This document shows, one piece after another, positions 1 to 13,000 of a stretch of DNA of 64,000 bases. A program made the translations under genes and the position numbers. Origin of the DNA: Branchinecta lynchi. Its lineage: Eukaryota; Arthropoda; Branchiopoda; Anostraca; Branchinectidae. How positions within the stretch are numbered: the stretch's first letter is position 1; every line of letters starts with the position of its first letter. Under the pieces are notes generated by a model. It saw nothing but the letters and a program-made list of their open reading frames with translations, had not been told where the DNA came from and did not search any database. The stretch covers positions 8,882,849 to 8,946,848 of the forward strand of contig JAKZAP010000001.1 of assembly GCA_023053575.1 (NCBI GenBank). Reading direction: 5' to 3'.

Positions 1-707
1 TGGACAGAAACAATAGATGGCAGCACTTTCGGACCCGTGGGAAAAAGCCACTTTTTTGTCTCTGTAGATTTTTCTATTTATCACTCAAAGAAGATATGTT
101 GGCTGTGGGGCCGGGTAACTGCCGCATATATTTAACACATATAGATTTTAGTCCATCTTCAATTTGAAACTGGTGCCTGCCTGCTAGCGTGCTAGAACGG
201 AGCTTTCCACTCGAAAGCAGAAACATGGTTTGATGAAACGAAAGGTTCGCTACACAACTTGAGATGGTCCTCTCCGACATAGGCTATACAACTCCACTTC
301 ACTTCGCAAACCGTAGGCTCTGGCTCGATGACAAGCAAAAACCATCCTTATTGGCCCCAGGCAAGAGTTCTACGGAGCTTTCCAAAATGTAATGTCATAT
401 TCATCAATCCGGCCTAAGGTCCACACTTTCCGTAAAAATCGCACAGGTTAGACCCTTCCCAGTTACCAGGAATAAAATGAAATCGGAGTCATAGGAAAAA
501 AAAAAAAAAAAAAAAAAAAACGAGGACAAAACCAAAGTGTTGCTCTCGCAACACAAATAAGCAAACAAAATGTTTAACCCAGGTTTAACCGCTAATCAAT
601 CTACGTCACTAATTAACTACGCCACGAATGTATGGAATTCCGGTACAATTAAGTCCACTCCTGAAAAAGTTACTCAACTCGTCTGTACTCAATGAAGATT
701 TTCTTAA
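1..707. other. 5' flank of the COX14-like/MCEE locus, no gene seen
   Basis: No coding region or recognisable repeat is supported here. An A tract lies at about 499-520. The promoter of the COX14-like/MCEE locus presumably lies here, but I see no convincing TATA or initiator element. Confidence 0.5.
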
Positions 708-908
708 ATGAAGAATAAACTCAGTACTGATCGTTTACTTGACAGAGCGCACAGAGGAATAGTTCTTGGTTGTGTGGGTCTTACCTTCTATGGGCTTTAT
801 CTTAGTGGTCTGAGAGTTCACCGTTATTTTACTGTGATTAAACCCTACAGAGAGGAACAGGAAAGAAAAGCCCAATCAGAGCTCCTGTCTGAGGGTCTTT
901 CTTCATAA
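708..908 (+). CDS. COX14-like small mitochondrial inner-membrane protein
   Basis: An uninterrupted 66-aa frame. Residues about 17-38 form one hydrophobic segment, followed by a basic, charged, probably helical tail rich in E, R, K and Q. The pattern YGLYLSGLRVHRYF matches the hallmark of COX14 (human equivalent: YG-YL-x3-RV-x2-YF), a roughly 57-aa single-pass protein. COX14 acts in early assembly of cytochrome c oxidase, coupling COX1 synthesis to its assembly in the mitochondrial inner membrane. Length, topology and charge fit. The stop codon lies only 16 nt before the MCEE start on the same strand, so the two are probably on one primary transcript. The assignment rests on one short motif; another small mitochondrial membrane protein is possible. 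Confidence 0.6.
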   Translation: MKNKLSTDRLLDRAHRGIVLGCVGLTFYGLYLSGLRVHRYFTVIKPYREEQERKAQSELLSEGLSS

Positions 909-924
909 ATCAGCTCCTGTAAAA

Positions 925-1091
925 ATGCTGTTAAGAACTGTATTGAATAGAGGCTTCAGTGTGCACAAGCTTTCCTTCCACAGTGCTAGGCCGAATTTAT
1001 CCCCACTGCCAGGTTTTTTGTGGAAACTTGGAAAACTCAACCATGTTGCCATCGCCACCCCTGATTTAAAAGCTACTACAGCTATGTATAG
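925..1091 (+). CDS. MCEE: MCEE exon 1 (targeting peptide and first metal-binding His)
   Basis: Encodes residues 1-55 plus two bases of codon 56. The ATG at 925 follows CTGTAAAA, so A at -3 gives a good start context. It is the only Met that leaves a plausible targeting sequence before the conserved LNHVAIATPDL block. The donor is at 1092. The frame would read only seven more codons into the intron before a stop. Confidence 0.93.
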
Positions 1092-4000
1092 GTTTGTATT
1101 ACTTTTTTTTTGAACTTCCCTTCACATGTTCCCCTGCTCGTATTAGTGTTTATATTTGTTCTAATCAATAATGTAATTGGCTAGCCTAGGCCACGGTTGC
1201 CTAGGCCAAAATTGGTGATTTGTCATAAAATTGGTGATTTTACTACGTGTGAGCTGCAACTTCTGAAAGCAGCAAGGCAATGAGGCTCCTATGAGACGCA
1301 GTCTAGTACACTAGCCCCTTTTCAGGCACGGTGCTCAAACGTCTAGCACCATGCCTGGGTGCTAGACTTCAAGCACTGTACCTTGGATTTCATGTATGGT
1401 GCATGGATTTCAGTATACAGTGCATACATCAAAAACACAGTTTCTGTCATAATAACTGAGCACCAGCTCGGACAGGGCTGAAATTACTACCATGAATTAG
1501 AGAAATCAAAGACAATCCTTTATATATTTTTCACAACAAAAACAAAAGGGCTCGGCTGATGACAGATGTGAAAAACCTCATTTCCTTTTCTACATAGTCA
1601 AGGGTTTTGCATGCAAAGTGTCCTGTGCCTCAGCTTTTTCTACCTAGCAGCCAACCAGAATATTGGCTCTTGGGGAATAGATAGGGAAAATACATGGAAA
1701 ATAGATAGGGTGCTGTTAGGTTTTTCATCTCTATCATCATTAGAGCCCTTTTGTTTTAGTTGTGAAAAATATATAAAGGATTGTCTTTGATTTCTCTAAT
1801 TCGTAGTAGTAATTTCAGCCCTGTCCGAGCTGGTGCTCAGTTGTGATGACAGAAACTGTGTTTTTTATGTATGCACTGTATACTGAAATCCATGCACCAT
1901 ACATGAAATCCAAGGTACAGTGCTTGAACGTCTAGCACCCAGGCATGGTGCTAGACGTTTGAGCACCGTGCCTGAAATGGGGCTAGTGTACTAGACTGAT
2001 GAGACGATATGCTTTCGATATGATCTGTTAGGCAAAAGGCATTTTTCCGTGACAATCCAGATTGACGATTCACAGTTCCAGATCTCGAAAGTTCATTTTC
2101 TCTGACAATCCAGATTATGAAAAATCGTTTTCTGTGACAATCTGACAATCCGGATTTGTGCTTGGATTGTCGATTCGAAAATCTTGCAACGGAGCAAGAT
2201 CGTCGGATCGTTGTCTGTACAATCTGTGATTGTCGATTCGCTGTTTCTCTGATGAATAAGTTATCTAGGCTTACAATCCAGGATTGTCGCGGAAAAATGC
2301 CTAAAATCGAAAATTTTCTCAGTAGATTGATTTCAACATGGTTACATGCAATGTTGTTACGTCAGTGCAAACCGCATATTGGAGTTATGAAGCTATCGGC
2401 ATGAAATCAAAAGTGAGGCGCAGTGTAGAATAAATGTAATTTTTTGGAAACTGGAAATAGGTTGAAGTGATCAAGGTATGGAGTCTGGCCTAAGGCGTAG
2501 TCAAGATTTTAATGGAGAAATACAATTTTTACCCAAACAATCCTTTTAGTGGGGGGAGTATTTTCATTGGTAAACATAAACACGTGATTGGTCAATTTAC
2601 AGTTCGTTTTAGAAAGTATTCACAGTTCGTTTTAACTGAAAAGTACCTGTTGAAATCTGTGTTTGTTAAAAACGAATAAACCTTAATTATCTTTTTCTTA
2701 AGTACCGTCTCACAACAGATAATAGATTGTAAGTGTCGGAAGGCAGGATCCTAAGTTTCTATCGCAGCCGATGTAAAACACGCTGGGCTCAGACGAACAT
2801 GGTTATGACTTCCGACTTCCTTGTAGTTAGTAAACGGGATTTAGTTTAAAGAAACAGTTTAGTTTTTCATCCAATGGGAGCTCACCGGGTCTGAACTACA
2901 AACAAATGTAAGAAGAATTGAGTTTGAAATGGTCTCTCTGTGTCAGAACAATTGAACTGATATATTTCATTAAGGATCAAAACATCTGCAGGTGGCATTA
3001 AAGTTCGGCATCACCTTCTGGAATCTTAGTTCCCAGATTTTCCGATTTTTTTTAGAATTTCTTCTGCGATACTTCAAAATTCCGGATTTTGGTATATTTT
3101 GGACAGGCGTCATATTCCAGATACACTTTATACAAGATGTCAACCCATAATCTGGAAGACCAGATTCAGGAAATTCTGGGTATTGAAGCCCGGCCTTACT
3201 GTAAAAAAAATTTATCGGATTACCAAATTTTTTTGATTTTGACAGCGAAAATGCTATGAAAATCACCAAATTACTAAATTTTTTGATTTTTCCGTAAAAA
3301 CTGCTGTGAAAATCACAGAAGTTTCAAAAAAAATCAGCAAACTTAAAAAAAAAATCCGGCCTTCACCCGAATGTACCAGCTTTGCCGCTAATTAGTCTTT
3401 TGGTATTTCTGGGGTGATTTTCGAAAACAAAAGGTGATTATTCAAACAATGTTTACCGTTGTAAACATTGTTTGAATAAATGTTTCAAAGTCAGCTTGGG
3501 CTCAAAGAATATTTAAAAGGTGATTATTTTTTGACTTGAGTGGCAACCCTGGCCTAGGCCCTAGTGACCTAGTACAGTACAGGAGGGGTATCCAACCTTG
3601 AACTTATATGACCTCAAACTTGCCCTGAAAATAGACAAGCAGACTTCAGTACAGTCCTAAATTTACCCTAGGTCATTCAGGCTGTCTTTCAGGACCTTGC
3701 TAGGACTGCGCCAATCTTTCCTCTTAACCTTTTTAGGCCTTTTGAGGCTATGAAAATTCGAGGTTGAATACCCCTTGTGTAGAGGTATGCTTGTTTGAAC
3801 AGCTACTTAAATGTGAACAGTGCAGTTTTGGGCTGAATGGTAGAATGAAGATCCAAAAAAACCTATTCAGGTTTTTCAGAGGCCCGTTATTACCTACTTT
3901 GGCTAACTGGTTTTTAACTTTAGTCACAGCAGATGCATGAAATTGGCAAAGTTTGAAGTCAACAAACGTTAAAATAAGCACACAGGAGGGCTATCCAGCC

Positions 4001-7000
4001 TCGAATTTGCACAACCTCGAACTTGGCCTAAAATTGTTGGAAGGAAATATCAGTGCAGTCCTAACAATGTCCTAACTGTCAAGAAGGAAACCCTGGGTGA
4101 CCCAAAACCTGTTTTGAACTGCACAGACATTTCCTTGTAAGGTTTTCATGCCAAGTTCAAGGTCATATAAGTTCAAGGTTGGTATCCCTCCTAAACTTTT
4201 ACTTTAGTCTCAGAAGCCATACCGAATCAAAATTTGGTGACCTCGGGAGAAATTCATCCGCTGATTTATTGTGTTTGCTCTATTTCTATCATTTTTCAGT
4301 TATTTTTAAATTTTCTGTCAAATTTTTTAATTTTCCATCAAATGTTTCCACGGATCGCCTGCTTTATTATATACAATGACATATTTGAAGAGGGAAAACG
4401 GATAATTCAGCTACATTTTATCAGAGCTATATTTCACCCCTTCGTGGCAAGGGTCTCTTCACGCTCAAGCTGGAAAATGAAAATTTTCCAGCTAGAGCCT
4501 GAAGAGACCCTTGCCAAGAAGGCCGAAATATAGCTCTAATGACAATGCTGTCGGCCAGTCGTTAAAAAATAACCCGAGTCGGCGGAGCGCCACAATTTTT
4601 CGTCAAAACAGTTGATTTTTTTCATGAAAACAGTCGTTTTTTATGAAAATTCGTCGATTTTCATCAAAATAGACGTTTTTCTGAAAATCAGACAATTTTT
4701 TTCAAAAATTAAGGAAATGTAATTTTTGTTGTTGAAAACAGTCGTTTTTCTGCAGAAAAAGTCGGTACAAATTAGCAGCCCCCCCCCCCCAAAAAATTAG
4801 CAGCCCCCCCCCAAAATATTTTGGATAGTAACGCCTCTGGCTGGAGGGATTGGGAACATGGAAGCTTGTGACCCGCTCAACCTGATTCGAAGGAGGGTAT
4901 ATCCCATTTATGTGTCTAATATATGTGTCTAATATAGGGATTGGATATTCGAAACAGTTTTGGACCATGCTTTGCATGCGGTGCATGGAGTTGGAAGTGG
5001 CATATCGTAAATTTTCTGAAAGTAGGCTACTTCGGTACATGATAAAAGCAAATGCCCTAGATGCGTCATTTAGTTTTCCGAATCACATCCGATTTTGGTG
5101 GGGGCTGGAGAGGGAGGCCAGGAAATCGTTTAACATGTGCAGGTACCACTTGGATCTTCCAAAGGTCATGGAACCTAGATATGTTATTTTGAGGTGAAGA
5201 CCAGATGCCTCGTCGGGGGGAGTAGGGTGCCACCGAAATTCGTTCGGATGTTCTCCGGTTCAAGGGGTACTTGTCGCATCCGACTACGGTCAGGGGTGGC
5301 CCGAACCACTCAGGCCAGGGGGGGTGAGACCCCTCATTTTAACGACTCCCTGATCGTAATATACGACTCTCACGTACCAACAAAAATGAACTGTTGCTAC
5401 TACGCGGCAATGGCGCACATCCCCAACAACAAATAATAGAGTCGGTGTAAAACTAGCTGCAATGCATCAGCTGAAGTTGTTCTTGTAATCAAAATTTGTG
5501 TATACATACCCATAGCCTCAGCTTAACATTTCAACTTTCGCTAAAGAGGAAAGCTTTCAACGCCTGTACCCGGGACAAATTAAAGCAAGCGCCGCATGCG
5601 AAATTTTTTAAGCTGCCCTTGTCTAGACAGATTCTAGCCAGCCTTTAATGTGTTTTATATTTCATATTTAAAAAGTTCCAAGCCATATCGCCAAGTAAAT
5701 GACACACCGTTCCTCTAAATAGAGAATACTATGAAATGCGCCGCAGGCGAATTTTGTGAAACGCCGAGGAGCAGACCGTCTTTTTGCAATCCCATTGAAA
5801 AGGAAATAATAGCTTTGAAATAAAAAATCTGACCGTCGAAAAAAGGGACAAAATAGTGGCCATAGAAAACAAAGTAAACACAAAGTAGATTTGTTCCGAA
5901 TTAAAGACAAAATAGTGCCAATAGAAAAGAAAGTAGATTTGCTCCGAGCTAATAGCAAAAAAAGTAATTTTCACGTTCAAAACACACTTCGTCAGAAAAG
6001 AAGCGAGGTAAACAGGTTTGCCAGTGCATTAACAAAAAAACCGTATTGTCGGACGTAATAAGCTTTAGGTCTCGGCCTGACAGAAGTTTACAGATATAAA
6101 AAGACGCCGATTCGCGACGAGACTTGAGTTGCGTTTTTTTCCGGGAGATTTCATGTACTTTGTTTCATAATGAAAGCACAGTTTTATTTGTCATTCGACA
6201 CGCTGTACTTTCATGTCGAAAACTAAAGCAGGTACCTTTGAAAAGTTGCAACTTAAAACTGTTTTTTTTAAGCATTAGATTCGACGAAGTTGCTATACAG
6301 ATGCCCCCCCCCCCCGACGTTGTCAACCGTCCGGTAAAAAATTGCTGAAACAGTCGATTTTTCTTCTAAACAGTCAGTTTTTCGTAAGTCGATTTTTCTT
6401 AAAAAACGATCGGTTTTTGGCAAGTGCCATATAGCGATTGTAATTTCTGTCCGTCAGTCGGTCTGTCGGTCCCGGTTTTGCTAGTTCGGGCACTTCCAGA
6501 TAAAATAGGACGATGAAACTTGGCAGGCATATCAGGGACTGGACCAGATTAAATTACAAATAGTCGCTTCCCCGATCCGACCATTCGGAGGAGAGTGGAG
6601 GGAGGGGGAATCCGGAAAAATTAGGAAAAATGAGATATTTTTAGCTGACGAACGGGTGATCGGATCTTAATGAAACTTGATATATGGAAGGACTTCGTGT
6701 CTCAGACGGTCTGTTTTAAATCCGGACCGGATTCGGTGACATTGGGGGGAGTTGGAGGGGGAAACCGGAAATCTTGGAAAACACTAGTGGAGAGATCCGG
6801 ATTGGTGGAAAGTACAAGCACAAGTCCTAGATACGTGAGTGATATAACCGGAACGGATCCGCTCACTTTGAGGGAGTTTGGGGGGGGGGAGAAGTCCGAA
6901 TTTGTAGTGATCCGGCGAGTTCGGTGCTTCCTCATGTGCTGGGACGATGAAGATTTGGAGGCTTGTCAGGGACCCGATCAGATTAAATAGGAAATAGTCA

Positions 7001-10000
7001 CTTCCCCGATGCGACCATGTGGGGGGGGGGGGGGGGAGTGGAGGGAGGAGGAAGCCAAAATTTGAGGTATTTTTAACTTACGAACGAGTGATCGGATCTT
7101 AATGAAAGTTGATATTTAGGATGACCTCGTGTCTCAGACGTCCCACTTTAAATCCGAACCGGATCCGATGACACTGGGGAGAGTTGGGCTAGGGAACCGG
7201 AAATCTTGAGAAACGCTTAGAATAGAGGGGTCGGATAAAACTTCGTGGGAAGAACTAGCACAAGTCCTAGATACGTCATTGACATAACCGGACCGGATCC
7301 GGGCACTGTGGGGGAGTTGGGGTGGGGGTCCGGATTTCTAGTCATCTGGTGAGTTCGGCCTAGTTCCTGATATGCTAGGGCGACGAAACGTGGCAGGTAT
7401 GTTAGGGATCCGAACAGATTGACTTGAGAACAGCCGTTTCCCCGACCCGACCATCGTGGGAGGAGTGGATGGATGGGGAGTCCGGAATCTAGTGGCGTGC
7501 ATAACTTTTGAACGGGTGATAGGATTTGAATGAAGCTTGTCTGGTGGAAAGAGCTATCGCCTCGGATGTTCAGTGTCAAGTCCGGGCCGGGTCCGATACC
7601 TCTGGGGGGATGGGGGGGGGGGCGGAAAAATCAAGAAACTCTAAAAGCAGAGGGATTGCGACGGAACTTAAAGAATTAGGCCTAGATACGAAATCAACGG
7701 AGCCAGACGGTTTCGGGGCTCTGTGTGGGGGAGTTGGAGGGGTTTCCTTGAATTCCGGTTAGAATAGTTCCAGATGTACTAAAACAACGAAACTTTACAG
7801 GCATATTAGCGACCAGATTTAATCGAACCTGATACAACATACCCCCGTAAACTTCCGTTCCTAGATCCGAGCATTTTGGGGGAGCAAGGGAAGAGAAATA
7901 CGGAAATTGACTTCTGTAAACTGCAACTGAGTGGTCTGATTTGAGTGAAACTTAATGGGTGATAAGAATCGATGGCCTCGACATGTAAAACATGCGTTCG
8001 AAGTATATGCGACCACGGTTGGGGGAATTGGGGGGGGGGTGAACTTTTGACATGTACAAAAAACAAACAGATGGACCGAATGAGATGCAAGTTCGACAGC
8101 GCCGAGTTTATGCGGCCTAGATTTGTTATTTGGCATCCGGGCCGGATTCGGCCAAGGTACGGGGGAGGGGGTATTGGAAACTTGCAGATAGGCTATGCTC
8201 CAATTTCAGTAAAACTTGATCGACAGGAAGAGGGAATTAAGAGATTTCAAGTCCTGTTCGGCCACAGTAGGGGGAGTTGGAGGGAGATTGTCGGAAATTT
8301 TGAGGCTTTCATAGGGGTCGAACGAGTGCATCAGTTTAAATGAAACATGGAACGTAGAGAAAGCATATACCCTAGATGACATATTTTGGGCCCGAACTGG
8401 ATCCGACAACGTTGGTGGGGGGGGGGGGTACCGAAATTTTCCAAAAATGCTCAGATTAGAGTGAAACTTGATAGATGGTATAAAAGAAGATGCTTTAGAT
8501 GGTCTATTTTTTAGCCCGAACCAGATTCGGTCACGGTAGGGGAGATAGAGGGAGTACCGGAAATCGTCTAGAACGTCTAGGGATCAAACGAATGGATTTA
8601 TTGGGCTGAAATTTGGAAGTTTGAACAGTCATGTGCATTTGCCACAGATAATCGAGACGATGCCGGAACTGCTCAGAAGTGAGTGAAACTAAATATTCTA
8701 TTTCTACTTCCGAACCGCATTTTTGGATGGCGAGTGTATTTCGTGACGTTCTCATCTACTTTCTTGTACTGCCTACTCGTAACAAGTGTCATATGAGCGC
8801 GTAGCTCTCGTTCTTTAAATCAGTCGATTTTTTGTCAAACAGTCGTTTTTCCCTCAAAAGAAGCAGGTAAAAATTACCAGCCAGTCGGTAAATACCGTGC
8901 TCCTCCCATACTTGGTAGTGTCATGATTCGCAGTCAGCAGTGATAAATATGATTCGCAGTCAGCTTGGTCTGAAGGAATATTTTTGCTCCCCCCCCCCCC
9001 CCCTCCCAAAAATTTTGGATAGTAACGCCTCTGCTAGCTTATAGGCCAAAAATTTACCTCCCCACTAGAATGAGCTATTCTAGCGTCTGCAGAATCCCTC
9101 CTGTCCTGGGAAATGAATTTCGAGTGTATCTTAAAATCTTCCTTGTCCTTTTGAAGCGTTGTTACCACCTCAACTCTCTTTGTAATCTACATTTTTCTAT
9201 CTGTTCTGGGCACACTTGTTTCGCGGGTCTCCTGTCATTTTATTGCTGATGGCTTTTCCATTCTGTTACTTCTTTTTTCACTTATAGCCAAAGTTTGACC
9301 AAAACTCAATGCACATAACCATGTCTCTCGGTTTCCGTCTATACGGTATATCAATGTTATCCAGTCAGACTTCACTTCAACAACTAACCTATTTTACCTA
9401 TTGTAATTTTGACTGGCTAAAATCTGAAAGACCGGAGTGAGGCAGATCCAATTCACATGGGAGTAGAACAAGTAGCCGCATTGCTGCCCCTTCGAGCTAT
9501 CGGGGTTACAAAACCTGGTTTAAACGACACGACTTGTCCTAAGGGACGGGCTTCCGACTGAAGCTGTGCAAGAGTCGTTTTTTTAAACGACTCGGATTAT
9601 TAGTTATTAAAATGAATGCCAGGGACCTCGGCGAGGCAAAAAAAACGACTGATATGAGTTAGCAAAAGGCCGAAATAAACGACTGATACGACTTAGCAAA
9701 AGGCAGGGGGGGGGTGAGTCACCCCCCCTCACCCCCCCTTCGGGCCACCCCTGACTACGGTGGTGGGATGGAAGAGGAGGCTCGGTAACACGTGTAAGAA
9801 CCAAACGGACTGAGGGACGGAGAGGAAACTTGGATCGAGCAAAGCTACAGGTCCAGTATCCAGAAGGTCTTCCATTCGAGTGATTTGGTGGATGGTTGGA
9901 GCAGATTTGATATTTATGTGACCGAATCGCATGTGGGGAGGGAGGTTCCGGAAATTTTGTGATATGCATAGGGAAAAAAAGGAAGAGAGTAGGAAACTTG

Positions 10001-13000
10001 GACTGTATGAAAGTCATGAACCCGGATGTGCCATTTAAGGTCTGGACCGGATACGAACAGATACTGTGTAGATGGAAAATTACTCAAGTGACTTTACTGT
10101 GAGAAATTAGCTGGTTTATTTGTCATGGTACAAGTCCCTTATATAAAATTCTACTACATAATATCTATCTAATCCCGTGACATGGGGATGTGAAGTGCTT
10201 ATATAGATTTGTCTTCGGCGGAATCACTGCTCCTATTATAGTGGTCTGCTTCTTCCTGACCATTGTAGTGGTTTGCGAAGTATGTTCAGAAGCCACTTTG
10301 TGGCTCAGTGGTAGAGCAGTCGGCTTGAAAGCCGAAGGTTCTGGGTTCAAATCCTGGGTGTCCGGACACAGGACCGTTTTTCCGATAAACTCCATGCAAT
10401 CCCGGATTCCTCCTACCTCCGCCCACACACGGATGGCCGGATCCGGGAAAGATAGTTTCGTTGAGTACCGGTCGGGTCCTTGATATGAATGCCAAGTTTC
10501 ATAGTCCTGGCTTATCTAGAAGTGCAGGAACTAGCAGAGGGATACATACGGATAGACAACCAACGGAGAGGCACCGTCATTATATGGCACTTGACTCGAA
10601 GGCTGCAACCATAGGCTACAATCACCTGCCATTGTACTACACATAAAATTTGTTAAAGGAGGGAATCCCCACTAATCGAGGAGATTTCTAGGGAATTTGG
10701 TGATTTCAAGGAAATTTCGAACGTTTACCGATGTTCAGTGACATTACGCTACCGTCCAGAGGGAATGACAAGTTTCACCGTCGTTGGACAGAGTGACCAA
10801 CATAGTTTACGCGGTTGGACCCAACATACAGTTTTTTGTAAAATTTTTCATTCCTGCTCTGCCACCACAACCGAAGACTCTTTCTGCTAGTGCACTTGCT
10901 GATGACAAAAACAGAACAAACAAGAGCTACGAGCCCATATGGCACTTGTTACGAGTAGGCACGGCTCGGTTATGTCAATGATATATCTAGTGTTTGCTAG
11001 GTGTCTTCCCACCAAGTTTCATCTCGATCCCTCCACTCATAGCGTTTTCCAATATTTCCGGTTCTCCCCTCCAGCTCCCCCAACAGTCACCGGATCCGGT
11101 CCGGATTTTAAGTGGGTCGTCTGAGGCATGAGGTCTTTCCAAATATCAAGTTCCATCGAGATCCGATCACCCGTTCAAAAGTTATAAATACCTCAAGATT
11201 CCGGATTCCCCCTCCCTCCACTCCCCCACAGTGCCCGAATCGGCTCGGTTATGTCAATGATGTATCTAGTGTTTGCTAGGTGTCTTCCCACCAAGTTTCA
11301 TCTCGATCCCTCCACTCATAGCGTTTCCCAAGATTTCCGGTTGCCCCCTGCAGCTCCCCCCAAAAGTCACCGGATCCGGTCCAGATTTTAAGTGGGTCGT
11401 CTGAGGTATGAGGTTTTTCCAAATATCAAGTTCCATCGAGATCCGATCACCCGTTCAAAAGTTATAAATACCTCAAGATTCCGGATTCCCCCTCCCTCCA
11501 CTCCCCCCACAGTACCCGAATCGGCTCGGTTATGTCAGTGATGTATCTAGTGTTTGCTAGGTCTCTTCCCACCAAGTTTCATCTCGATCCCTCCACTCAT
11601 AGCGGTTCCCGAGATTTTCGGTTGCCCCCCTCCAGCTCCCCCCCAAAAGTCACCGGATCCGGTCCGGATTTTAAGTGGGTCGTCTGAGGCATGAGGTCTT
11701 TCCAAATATCAAGTTCCATCGAGATCCGATCACCCGTTCAAAAGTTATAAATACCTCAAGATTCCGGATTCCCCCTCCCTCCACTCCCCCCCACAGTGCC
11801 CGAATCGGCTCGGTTATGTCAATGATGTATCTAGTGTTTGCTAGGTGTCTTCCCACCAAGTTTCATCTCGATCCCTCCACTCATAGCGTTTCCCAAGATT
11901 TCCGGTTGCCCCCTCCAGCTCCCCTCAAAAGTCACCGGATCCGGTCCGGATTTTAAGTGGGTCGTCTGAGGCATGAGGTCGTTCCAAATTTCAAGTTTCA
12001 TCGCGATCCGATCACCCGTTCAAAAGTTAAAAATACCTCAAGATTCCGGATTCCCCCTCCCTCCACTCCCCCCACGGTGTTCGGATCGGGGAAGTGACTA
12101 TTTCCAACTTAATCATTCGGGGACCCTGAGACGCCTGCCAAGTTTTATCGTCCTAGCTTATGTGGAAGTTCCCGAACTAGCAAAACATGGACAGACCGAC
12201 GGACGGACAGAAATTGCGATCGCTACATGGCACTTGGCCGAAGGGCAAGTGCCATAAAAACCTGGACCCTTTGGAAGATATAGCTCCATGAAAGAGTATC
12301 TGAAACATATCACCTAAAAAGATTTGGCGGCAGAATTTTACCGGCGGCGTCCGGCTGAGTTATTTTTGGCAGCGCGACACCGACTCAGCCCTAGGCTAGG
12401 GTTTTATTATTACTCAGTTATATAGATTAGATAATTAAAAAAGCGCCATTTCTTATACAGTAGAGGTATGCTTATTTGCATTCGTGAACAGTTTCATCTG
12501 CCCATTTTCTAAAGGTTTATATTTTTCTAAGGGATGTTTTGAATGCTGATGTGAGTGATCCTGTAGACCTCCCTGACCATGGTGTGAGGACTGTCTTTGT
12601 CAATCTTGGAAACACGAAGATTGAACTTCTGTATCCACTAGGAGTCAAGAGTCCAATACAGGTACTTGCTAGAAAATCCTTCACCTTTTAGGAGATGTCA
12701 CCATAGAGCAGGTGCAGAGAAATTTATGATTATCTTCGTGCCTATTGTCGAATTTCATCACATACCTTGTTATGAAAATTCTAGTTAGAAATAATCAATG
12801 ACTTTTTCACATATCTAGTCAATAAACGCTGTCAACACCGGCATCATAGAATGTGCAGTGCAGACCAACGAAAAATCTCAACTGTAGTCTACATGAGAAT
12901 ATACTTGGAATATTAGAGACTGGCATTGTGTTTTTGTGTGACAAGTTGTCCTGCAGTACCTGACAGTTCAGTCTGAGTGCAATCGATGTATAAGCAGTGG

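Larger units (their letters stand above)
5291..9753. mobile_element. hAT-type DNA transposon, non-autonomous, with nested insertions
   Basis: Ends are CAGGGGTGGCCCGAA at 5291 and TTCGGGCCACCCCTG ending at 9753. They are flanked by an identical 8-bp direct duplication ACTACGGT (5283-5290 and 9754-9761), as expected for hAT transposition. No transposase frame is seen. The interior holds a younger family A repeat (about 6424-8805) and a C-rich MITE (about 8810-9033), so part of the 4463 bp is later insertion. The left 1 kb is also found, inverted, at 41925-43006. Confidence 0.85.

Noticed and set aside
5194..5436. Frame crossing the hAT left end
   Set aside because: It spans the junction between the old repeat and the transposon end, so it cannot be an ancestral gene.
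7217..7579. 120-aa and similar frames within 6.4-8.8 kb
   Set aside because: By-products of G-rich family A repeats; the peptides recur at other family A copies.
10296..10372. tRNA gene
   Set aside because: A and B boxes and an anticodon-like hairpin are present, but the acceptor strands do not pair. The sequence continues into repeat DNA, so it is better called a tRNA-derived SINE.
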